36,915 bases of DNA from Candidatus Latescibacterota bacterium (GTDB lineage Bacteria > Latescibacterota > UBA2968 > UBA8231), in NCBI GenBank assembly GCA_016187725.1, contig JACPJE010000157.1:1-36915 (forward strand). The letters are read 5' to 3'. Shown here in pieces: positions 30,783 to 36,915 of the stretch. A program made the translations under genes and the position numbers. The notes under the pieces are model-generated. The model had not been told where the DNA came from, searched no databases, and saw nothing but the letters and a program-made list of their open reading frames with translations. Within the stretch, counting starts at the first letter, position 1, and each line of letters opens with the position of its first letter.

Positions 30783-31573
30783 GGGACCTCTTCCATGGCG
30801 TGCGGTTCGGGGTTTTCGGGCAAGGCCAGCGCGGTGCGCCGCCGCTCGATCCAGATCTCGTCGAAAGGCTGGGCCTGCTGCACGTGGATGCGCTGCTGGC
30901 GCAGGAGTTCGAGCAGGGCCATGAAGGTGGCCACCAGGGTGTTCTTGCCCTGCCCGCGGACCAGGTCGAAGAAGCGCAGCCGCTCCTGCGCTTCGAGCAG
31001 TTCGAGCACCTGGGCGATACACGCCTCCACCGAGACGCTGGTCTCCACGATGCGGTGGACCGCCTCGAGAGGGACGCGGCTGATCAGGTGCTGATAGGCC
31101 TTGAGCAGGTCGAAGAGCGAGACCGGGTGCAGGTCGGCGCCCGCTTCGGCTTCGCTCAGTCCGGTCCGGCGCAGGAAGATGTCGTGCCTGGCCGCCCGCT
31201 GGTCGTCGAGCCACTCGGCGATCTCCTTGAACTGCTGGTACTCGAGCAGGTGGCGCACCAGGTCGGCGCGCGGGTCGAAGCCCTCCTCCTCGCCGGGCAG
31301 TTCCTCGCGCGGCAGCAGCATCTGCGCCTTGATCCGCATCAGGGTGGCCGCCATCAGGATAAAGCCGCTGGCCTGCTCCAGGTCGAGGCGTTGGAACTGC
31401 TCGAGGAAGGCCAGGTACTGGGCGGTGATGCGGGCCACCGGGATGTCGTAGATGTCGAGTTCGTCCCTGTGGATCAGGTAGAGCAACAGATCCAGGGGGC
31501 CTTCGAAGACCTCCAGCTTGACCCCGTAGGCGCCGCTGTCCAGAACGCGCTCTTCGCCTCCTACTGCCTCCAT
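30779..31573 (-). CDS. scpA: Segregation and condensation protein ScpA (kleisin)
   Basis: Kleisin that bridges the SMC heads and binds ScpB to compact and segregate chromosomes. The 264-residue protein shows the signature FEGPLDLLLYLIHRDELDIYDIPVARITAQYL (about 20-51), FILMAATLMRIKAQMLLP, and the C-terminal winged helix FMALLELLRQQRIHVQQAQPFDEIWI. Start ATG at 31571-31573 comes five bases after the HNH stop. The smc gene is not in the window. Confidence 0.95.
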   Translation of the reverse strand: MEAVGGEERVLDSGAYGVKLEVFEGPLDLLLYLIHRDELDIYDIPVARITAQYLAFLEQFQRLDLEQASGFILMAATLMRIKAQMLLPREELPGEEEGFDPRADLVRHLLEYQQFKEIAEWLDDQRAARHDIFLRRTGLSEAEAGADLHPVSLFDLLKAYQHLISRVPLEAVHRIVETSVSVEACIAQVLELLEAQERLRFFDLVRGQGKNTLVATFMALLELLRQQRIHVQQAQPFDEIWIERRRTALALPENPEPHAMEEVP

Positions 31574-31578
31574 AGGCC

Positions 31579-32082
31579 TCAATCGACGAACAGGTAGGGC
31601 TTCCAGCGGTGATCGCTGATGCCGATGAAGTTGCGGATGAAGCTCACGTTGTTGGGCCGCTTGGGCTGGCGCCGCAGCGCCATGCCCGCCTGGTCCGGGC
31701 GCTGATCGCCCTTCCTGGCGTTGCAGGAGACGCAGGCGCAGACCAGGTTTTCCCAGCTCTCCGGGCCGCCCAGCTTGCGCGGCACCACGTGGTCGAGGGT
31801 CATCTTCTTGTCTTTGGACCCGCAGTACTGGCATTCGTGGTTGTCGCGCCTGAGGATGTTGCGCTTGGACAGGACCACCCGGCGCCGCGGCGAATGGATA
31901 TAGCGTTCCAGGCGCACCACACTGGGGATGGGGAAGGCACGGGAGACCGCCCGCACCATGCCCTCGCCCAGTTCGACGGGATGGGCCTTGCCGCGAAAGA
32001 TCAGCACCAAGGCCCGGCGCACGCTGCATACGCTCAACGGCTCATAGTTCTGGTTCAGCACCAGGACATTCTTGTTCCACAA
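31579..32082 (-). CDS. HNH endonuclease family protein
   Basis: A 167-residue protein of the small bacterial HNH group. The N-terminus VLVLNQNYEPLSVCSVRRALVLIFRGKA is characteristic, and the HNH zinc motif CQYCGSKDKKMTLDHVVPRKLGG..WENLVCACVSCNARKGD is complete (two CxxC pairs plus LDHV). This family is widespread, usually chromosomal, and of unclear role; linkage to scpA here puts it among housekeeping genes. The start is TTG (32080-32082), eight bases after GAGGAG at 32091-32096. Confidence 0.88.
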   Translation of the reverse strand: MWNKNVLVLNQNYEPLSVCSVRRALVLIFRGKAHPVELGEGMVRAVSRAFPIPSVVRLERYIHSPRRRVVLSKRNILRRDNHECQYCGSKDKKMTLDHVVPRKLGGPESWENLVCACVSCNARKGDQRPDQAGMALRRQPKRPNNVSFIRNFIGISDHRWKPYLFVD

Positions 32083-32150
32083 GACGACAGCTCCTCGCGG
32101 GGTGAAAAAGAGCCAGGCGACGTCCTAGGGAAGGGCCAAAGGGAACAAAT

Positions 32151-32180
32151 ATATTATGGAATCTTAGGGGGTTAAGTCAA
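32151..32180 (-). promoter_or_regulatory. Promoter of the HNH-scpAB-rluB-cmk-rpsA operon
   Basis: Minus-strand TTGACT (32175-32180) and TAATAT (32151-32156) with an 18-bp spacer in an AT-rich patch. The leader to the TTG start is about 60 bases. Confidence 0.65.
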
Positions 32181-32203
32181 GATGGAGGGCGGCGAGGCGG
32201 GGC

Positions 32204-32599
32204 TCACAGACCGGCGATCAGAGCGGTGTAGTCCCCGGCGCTCAGCAGCTGGGACAGTTCCTTGGGGTCGGCCAGGCGGATCTTGATCAGCCAGCCGGCC
32301 CCGTAGGGATCGGTGTTGATCACCTCGGCGCCCTCCTGGACAGCCGCGTTGATCTCCACCACCTCGCCAGAGACCGGGGCGTAGACCTCGGCCACGGTCT
32401 TGACCGCCTCGATGGTGCCGAAGACCTGGCCTTTTTCCAGCTGCTGGCCCACCTCGGGCAGCTCCACAAAGACGATGTCCCCCAGCTCCGACTGGGCGTA
32501 GTCGGTGATGCCGACGGCGCCGGTTTCGCCGTCCAGGCCCAGCCATTCGTGGTCTTCGGAGTACTTGAGTTCTTCCGGAACGTCGCTGCCCGATGCCAT
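32204..32599 (-). CDS. gcvH: Glycine cleavage system H protein
   Basis: A 131-residue lipoyl carrier. The family pattern ITDYAQSELGDIVFVELPEVG is complete, and the lipoylated Lys is K67 in GTIEAVKTVAEVYAPVSGEV. AAGGAGAG lies seven bases before the ATG. gcvT and gcvP are absent, so it may serve the complete system elsewhere or act in lipoate transfer. It is the last gene of the TPR-efp-accB-accC unit. Confidence 0.95.
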   Translation of the reverse strand: MASGSDVPEELKYSEDHEWLGLDGETGAVGITDYAQSELGDIVFVELPEVGQQLEKGQVFGTIEAVKTVAEVYAPVSGEVVEINAAVQEGAEVINTDPYGAGWLIKIRLADPKELSQLLSAGDYTALIAGL

Positions 32600-32630
32600 G
32601 TGCTCGCTCTCCTTTTCGTGCCGGTGCCGT

Positions 32631-33980
32631 TCAGGTCAAGGTCAGCGGGGTGCGCCCCACGTACTCGGTGTCGAACTCACCGGCGATGAATCCGGGATCT
32701 TGTAGTAAAGCGCGGTGAAAGGGCAGGGTGGTGGACACCCCTTCGAGGGTGAATTCCCGCAGCACCCGCCGCATCCGGGCCAGGCTCTCCTCGCGATTGT
32801 TGCCGTAAGCGATCACCTTGGCCAGCAGCGAGTCGTAGTAAGGGGGCACCTTATAGCCCTGGTAGATGTGGCTGTCGATGCGCACCCCCGGGCCGCCGGG
32901 CAGGTGCAGGGCTGAGATGGTCCCCGCCGAAGGGGTGAAGTTCCTGGCCGGATCTTCGGAGTTGATCCGGCATTCGATGGCATGCCCCCGGGGGCGGATG
33001 TCCTCCTGCCTCCAGGGCAGGGACTCGCCGACGGCCACCCGGATCTGGGCCTTGATCAGGTCGATGCCGGTGACCATCTCGGTGACCGGGTGCTCCACCT
33101 GGATGCGGGTGTTCATCTCGATGAAGAAGAAGCGGCGCTGGGCGTCGACCAGGAATTCGACGGTGCCCGCGTTGTGGTAGCCCACGCTGCGCGCTCCGGC
33201 CAGGGCCGCCTCGCCCAGGCGCCGGCGCAAATCTTCGTCGACGATGGGCGAGGGGCTCTCCTCGACCAGCTTCTGGTGCCGCCGCTGGATGGAGCACTCG
33301 CGCTCGCCCAGGTAGAGCAGCCGGCCCTGCTCGTCGCCCAGCACCTGGATCTCGACGTGGCGGGCCCGCTCCACCGAATGCTCCATGTACAGGGCGTCGC
33401 TGTTGAAGGCGCTGCGCGCCTCCAGGCGGGCCAGGTTCCAGGCCTCCTCCAGCTCCTCGAGAGAGCGCACCACCCGCATGCCGCGCCCACCCCCCCCGGC
33501 GGCGGCCTTGAGGCGCAGGGGAAAGCCCACCCCCCCGGACAGTTCCCGGGCCTGGGAAAGGGACTGCAGTTCGCCTTCGCTGCCGGGAATCACCGGCACC
33601 CCCGCCTGCGCGACGCTCTGGCGGGCCACCGCCTTGTCGCCCATCTTGCGGATGGCCTCCACCGGCGGCCCGATGAACTTGATGCCGCAGCTCTGGCACA
33701 GCTCGGCGAAGTCGGCGTTTTCGGCCAGCGGGCCGTACCCGGGATGGATGGCGTCGGCGTTGGTCAGTTCGGCGGCGCTGATGATGTTGGCGAAATTGCG
33801 GTAGCTGGCCTCCCCGGCCGGCGGCCCGATGCACACGTCCTCGTCGGCCAGGCTCACGTGCATGGAGTTGGTGTCGGCCTCGGAATGGACGGCCACCGTC
33901 TCGATGCCCATCTCCTGGCAGGCGCGGATGACGCGCAGGGCGATTTCTCCGCGGTCGGCGACCAGGACTTTGTCGAACAA
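32631..33980 (-). CDS. accC: Acetyl-CoA carboxylase, biotin carboxylase subunit
   Basis: Carboxylates the biotin on AccB in the first step of fatty-acid synthesis. The 449-residue protein has the ATP-grasp glycine loop AAAGGGGRGMRVVRS, RHVEIQVLGD, CSIQRRHQKLVEESPSP and the biotin-site EMNTRIQVEHPVTEM. Two usually invariant motif positions differ: VADRGEIA (usually ANRGEIA) and HPGYGPLAENA (usually HPGYGFL). The start is TTG (33978-33980), 13 bp after accB, with AGGAAGGG upstream. Confidence 0.96.
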   Translation of the reverse strand: MFDKVLVADRGEIALRVIRACQEMGIETVAVHSEADTNSMHVSLADEDVCIGPPAGEASYRNFANIISAAELTNADAIHPGYGPLAENADFAELCQSCGIKFIGPPVEAIRKMGDKAVARQSVAQAGVPVIPGSEGELQSLSQARELSGGVGFPLRLKAAAGGGGRGMRVVRSLEELEEAWNLARLEARSAFNSDALYMEHSVERARHVEIQVLGDEQGRLLYLGERECSIQRRHQKLVEESPSPIVDEDLRRRLGEAALAGARSVGYHNAGTVEFLVDAQRRFFFIEMNTRIQVEHPVTEMVTGIDLIKAQIRVAVGESLPWRQEDIRPRGHAIECRINSEDPARNFTPSAGTISALHLPGGPGVRIDSHIYQGYKVPPYYDSLLAKVIAYGNNREESLARMRRVLREFTLEGVSTTLPFHRALLQDPGFIAGEFDTEYVGRTPLTLT

Positions 33981-33993
33981 GGCGCCCTTCCTC

Positions 33994-34446
33994 TCAGGCA
34001 GGCCGGATTTTCATCAGCGGTTGGTTGTATTCCACCGGCTCGCCGTTGCCCACCAAAATCTGGGCGACCTCGCCGGCCGTCTCCGCTTCGATCTCGTTCA
34101 TGATTTTCATCGCCTCGATGAGACAGAGGGTCTGGCCCGTCTTGACCTGTTCCCCTTCGCGGACAAAGGGCTCGGCTTCGGGGGAGGGCGAGCGGTAGAA
34201 GGTGCCGACCATGGGGGCCAAGACCGTGTGCAGGCCGTCGCTGGCCGGTGAGGCAGGGAGGGGGGCCGCCGCTGCCGGCGTCGGGGACTGGGAGGGCGCG
34301 CCCGGAAGCCCTGGCTCAGAGACCTGGAGGCGCCGCCGGCTGAGGCGGATACGGGTGCCGTGCCAGAAGCTGCGCTGGATCTCCAGTTCCTCCGCCTCGC
34401 CGCTTTTGAACAGCTCAAGCAGTTCCCTGAACGTCGCTTTATCCAC
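33994..34446 (-). CDS. accB: Biotin carboxyl carrier protein of acetyl-CoA carboxylase
   Basis: A 150-residue carrier that swings biotin between AccC and the carboxyltransferase. The N-terminal helix (VDKATFRELLELFKSGEAEELEI) is followed by a Pro/Ala-rich linker (about 45-70) and the biotinyl domain (72-150) with the biotin-attached K114 in EAMKIMNEI. The start is GTG (34444-34446): AAGGAG sits six bases upstream, whereas the longer frame to 34557 runs into efp. It lies 34 bp after efp, the usual efp-accB-accC order. Confidence 0.95.
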   Translation of the reverse strand: MDKATFRELLELFKSGEAEELEIQRSFWHGTRIRLSRRRLQVSEPGLPGAPSQSPTPAAAAPLPASPASDGLHTVLAPMVGTFYRSPSPEAEPFVREGEQVKTGQTLCLIEAMKIMNEIEAETAGEVAQILVGNGEPVEYNQPLMKIRPA

Positions 34447-34480
34447 TCTCGGCTCCTTGGGCCAGCGGGGCCCGCGAAGG

Positions 34481-35038
34481 TCAGACACGCTCCACGTACT
34501 CGCCGGTGCGGGTGTCGATCTTGAGCACGTCGCCCTGATTGATGAAGAGCGGGACATTGACCACGGCGCTGGTCTCCAGGGTGGCGGGTTTGACCGCGCC
34601 GGTGGCCGTGTCGCCCTTGATGCCCGGCTCGGTGTGGGTGACCGCCAGTTCGACGAACTTGGGCAACTCGACCCCGATGGGTTTTTCCAGGGCGATGAGC
34701 ACGTAGGTCATCTCGTTTTCCTTGAGAAAACCGGCGCCCTCGCCCACCAGGCTGGCCGGGATGCCTAGCTGCTCGTAGGTCTCGGTGTCCATAAAGTGGT
34801 AGATCTCGCCCTCGGCGTAGAGGTACTGCATCTGGCGTTTTTCCAGGCGCACCTCCTCCACCTTGTCGCCTGAGCGAAAGGTGCGGTCGAGCACCGCCCC
34901 GGTCTGGACGTTCTTCAGCTTGGTGCGCACAAAGGCACTGCCCTTGCCCGGCTTCACGTGCTGGAAATCCACGATGGAGACCAGGGCATTGTCGAGGAGC
35001 ATGGTGAAGCCGTTTCTGAAATCTGAGGTATCTGCCAT
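34481..35038 (-). CDS. efp: Translation elongation factor P
   Basis: Relieves ribosome stalling at polyproline. The 185-residue protein has three EF-P domains; the loop HVKPGKGSAF places a Lys (K32) at the tip, the position modified in EF-P of several bacteria (beta-lysylation or 5-aminopentanol). No epmA/epmB-type gene is in the window. AGGAG is upstream at about 12 bases. It is in the canonical efp-accB-accC order. Confidence 0.97.
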   Translation of the reverse strand: MADTSDFRNGFTMLLDNALVSIVDFQHVKPGKGSAFVRTKLKNVQTGAVLDRTFRSGDKVEEVRLEKRQMQYLYAEGEIYHFMDTETYEQLGIPASLVGEGAGFLKENEMTYVLIALEKPIGVELPKFVELAVTHTEPGIKGDTATGAVKPATLETSAVVNVPLFINQGDVLKIDTRTGEYVERV

Positions 35039-35062
35039 CTCAAAAGTGCTCTCCTATAGTTC

Positions 35063-36667
35063 TCAGCTGGTCTTACGCCCCTGCTGGAGTTCGGCGATGC
35101 GGCGCTTGATTTCCTCGTTGTCGGGATCCTGGGCGAGGATCTTCTTATAGGTCTCCACGGCCCGATCGGCAAAGCCCTGGCTGGAGTAGATCTGGGCCAG
35201 GGTGACAGTGGCGATCCGGCCCTCGGGATCGCCACCCTCCGCCGGCAGCGGTCCGGGGGGACGCTGGCTAGCCAGTTCCTGATGCTGCTGGTTTTCGATT
35301 TCCTGAAAGAGGCGGATCAGTTCCCCGTCGTCCTGGCGGCGTGGCCTGGGCGCTTCGGCCTGTGGGGCAGGGGCCTGGGTTTCTTCCGCGGCGGGTGCCG
35401 GTGGCTGCGCCGCGGCCGGAGGCAGGACCACCGGGGCGGGTGCAGGGGGTGCGGGGGGGCCGATCAGGTCGTCGAGCCGCAGGTCTTCGGCGGATTCTCC
35501 GGGGGGCAGGGCGAGGCTGGGCTGGGGGTCTGCCCCTGAAGCGAGGGCGGAGAAGAGTCCTTCCTCGAGGGCTTCGTCCGCAGGCTCGACCGCGATGGCC
35601 AGCGGGTCCGGCGGGGAGAAGATCCCCTCTTCCTGGACAATTAGAGCCTCTGGCTCCGGTTCCGGTTGGGCGACGGGTTCAGGCTCAACGCTGGATTCTG
35701 GTTCCGGCTCAACTGCCAGGAGGGAGTCGCCGGCCATCAGGGAGGCACCCAGGGCGAAGAGATCCTCGTCGAGGGCCGGAGCCGCCTGGCGCGGGGGTTC
35801 CGGCTCAGGTTCAGGTTCAGGTTCAGGTGTGGGTTCCGCGGCGGTGGCCGGCTGCTCGGCGAAGAGGTCGCCGCGCCGGAACAGGGCTTCGAGCCGGTCT
35901 TCCATGGGCAGATCGGGGGCCTCGGCGGGAGGGGCCGCCGGGATGGAAGGCGGTGCAGCCGTCTTGAGTTCCCGCGCGGCCATCGCCTCCTCGCTGCGTT
36001 TGAGCAGGTCTTCGAGGCTCTCTTCCTCGAGGGGGCCGGCGTAGGTGGCGCTGAGTTCGGCCTGGCTCGCCAAGTCTTCCCCGGGTTTTTCGGCCGCAGC
36101 TGCCGGCGCTTCGGTCTGGGGGATATGGATCACGCCGAAAGGCTCGTCCACCACCTCCTCTGCGGCAGGCGGTGGGACAGCTTCGGCCTGGCGTGCCACT
36201 AGTACCGGAGCGGGCGGCAGCACATCGAGGGCTTCAGGGGCGGCGGGCTGAGTGGTCGATTCCATCCGCACCGCATAGGTGAGCCGGTCCACCTGCTCGG
36301 CCAGTTTGTCGCTGAGCGGATCGAAGCGGGCGGCCTGCTGCAGGCTCTTGAGGGCCAGGGTGGCGATGCCCAGGTCCTGATAGATTTGGGAAAGGCGCAT
36401 GAAGCCGGCCGGGTTCTCCGGGTCCAGGCGCAGGGCCTGGTCGGTGGCGCTGCGCGCTTCCTCCAACTGCCCCTGGGCCTCGTAGCATTTCCCCAGGATC
36501 AGGTACCCGGTCGGGTAATGGGGAAAACGCCGGCAGCCCTCCTGACACAGCGCCAGGGCCCGCTCCACCTTGCCCCGGCGCAGGTACAGATCGGCCAGGC
36601 GCGCGAAGAGCGGCGACTGAGGCTGCTGGCGATAGAGTTTTTCTACTTTTCCCAGTTCGTCAAACAT
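35063..36667 (-). CDS. TPR-repeat protein with acidic proline-rich middle region
   Basis: A 534-residue protein without a signal peptide. Residues ~1-135 form about three to four TPR units (LFARLADLYLRRGKVERALALCQEG; GYLILGKCYEAQGQLEEARSATDQAL; GFMRLSQIYQDLGIATLALKSLQQA). A low-complexity acidic P/E/A-rich middle (about 140-460) follows, then a C-terminal TPR (TLAQIYSSQGFADRAVETYKKILAQDP) ending near residue 530. It is probably a scaffold; the partner is unknown. It leads the operon with efp, accB, accC and gcvH. Confidence 0.8.
   Translation of the reverse strand: MFDELGKVEKLYRQQPQSPLFARLADLYLRRGKVERALALCQEGCRRFPHYPTGYLILGKCYEAQGQLEEARSATDQALRLDPENPAGFMRLSQIYQDLGIATLALKSLQQAARFDPLSDKLAEQVDRLTYAVRMESTTQPAAPEALDVLPPAPVLVARQAEAVPPPAAEEVVDEPFGVIHIPQTEAPAAAAEKPGEDLASQAELSATYAGPLEEESLEDLLKRSEEAMAARELKTAAPPSIPAAPPAEAPDLPMEDRLEALFRRGDLFAEQPATAAEPTPEPEPEPEPEPPRQAAPALDEDLFALGASLMAGDSLLAVEPEPESSVEPEPVAQPEPEPEALIVQEEGIFSPPDPLAIAVEPADEALEEGLFSALASGADPQPSLALPPGESAEDLRLDDLIGPPAPPAPAPVVLPPAAAQPPAPAAEETQAPAPQAEAPRPRRQDDGELIRLFQEIENQQHQELASQRPPGPLPAEGGDPEGRIATVTLAQIYSSQGFADRAVETYKKILAQDPDNEEIKRRIAELQQGRKTS
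35796..35837 (-). repeat. Hexanucleotide tandem repeat coding for Pro-Glu
   Basis: On the plus strand GGTTCA-like units (three exact copies at 35808-35825, with diverged copies on both sides) encode (Pro-Glu)n in the TPR protein. Slipped-strand length variation is possible, always in frame. Confidence 0.7.
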
Positions 36668-36707
36668 AGCGGTTGGGGGCTGAGACGAGCAGTTGAGGTG
36701 GTCGGTT

Positions 36708-36737
36708 ATTTTACGCCACGAGAGGGGGAATTGTCAA
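36708..36737 (-). promoter_or_regulatory. Promoter of the TPR-efp-accBC-gcvH operon
   Basis: Minus-strand TTGACA (36732-36737) and TAAAAT (36708-36713) with an 18-bp spacer, about 40 bp upstream of the first ATG. Confidence 0.75.
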
Positions 36738-36805
36738 GAGAGCAGGACCTGGCCAGCCAGGGACGCGTCGGGATGGCGAGGGCTTGTTCTGCAAGGGCCT
36801 CTCCC

Positions 36806-36834
36806 TTGACAACAGCGCGCGCTACCGCTACTTT
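36806..36834 (+). promoter_or_regulatory. Promoter of tRNA-Lys
   Basis: Plus-strand TTGACA (36806-36811) and TACTTT (36829-36834) with a 17-bp spacer, ending 16 bp before the tRNA 5' end. The -10 is weak. Confidence 0.5.
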
Positions 36835-36850
36835 CTTCGCTCTGAAAATC

Positions 36851-36915
<65 letters not shown>

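Overview
The window is a gene-dense, GC-rich stretch of chromosome from a diderm (outer-membrane) bacterium. lptD, a lipobox lipoprotein, a PorZ-like secreted propeller protein and a secreted deacetylase show the outer membrane. The mix of a B12-dependent class II ribonucleotide reductase, a phytanoyl-CoA-dioxygenase-family enzyme, SbsA-type Ig lipoprotein and FlgD-like C-terminal tail fits an uncultivated FCB-group relative such as Latescibacterota. That placement is an inference from gene content; no 16S rRNA gene is present. Most genes are housekeeping and lie on the minus strand. Many start with TTG or GTG, and 4-bp ATGA/GTGA/TTGA overlaps are common.

Layout. 1-0.9 kb: pheA (plus). 0.9-6.1 kb (minus operon from a strong divergent promoter): topA, xerC, an Ig-domain lipoprotein and a small pilin-like protein. 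6.2-7.0 kb (plus): a 23-codon remnant that looks like the N-terminus of methionine aminopeptidase, translationally coupled to a PhnP-like metallo-beta-lactamase hydrolase. 7.0-7.27 kb: convergent intergenic region with hairpins and a terminator. 7.27-10.9 kb (minus): nrdJ, interrupted by a 365-residue LAGLIDADG intein placed exactly before the active-site cysteine, under a promoter carrying two NrdR boxes 31 bp apart. 11-19 kb (minus operon): dtd, maf, rodZ-like, priA, PorZ-like, polysaccharide deacetylase. 19-22.15 kb (minus): rlmB coupled to lptD. 22.15-22.64 kb: a 36-codon membrane peptide gene and a non-coding block rich in inverted repeats. 22.6-26.7 kb (minus): phyH-like gene overlapping mutS, then an orphan FliG-N-like protein. 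26.8-32.2 kb (minus operon): HNH nuclease, scpA, scpB, rluB, cmk, rpsA, closed by a clear terminator. 32.2-36.7 kb (minus operon): TPR protein, efp, accB, accC, gcvH. 36.85 kb to the end: tRNA-Lys(CUU), cut by the window edge.

The groups make functional sense: cell envelope building (lptD, rodZ, deacetylase, PorZ-like), chromosome maintenance (topA, xerC, priA, mutS, scpAB), translation (efp, rpsA, rluB, rlmB, dtd, tRNA) and fatty-acid initiation (accBC). No CRISPR array, complete transposon, prophage or obvious defence island is visible. The features most worth a second look are the intein with the paired NrdR boxes, the map remnant used as a leader, the orphan FliG-N-like protein, and the structured repeats around 7.0-7.2 and 22.4-22.6 kb.
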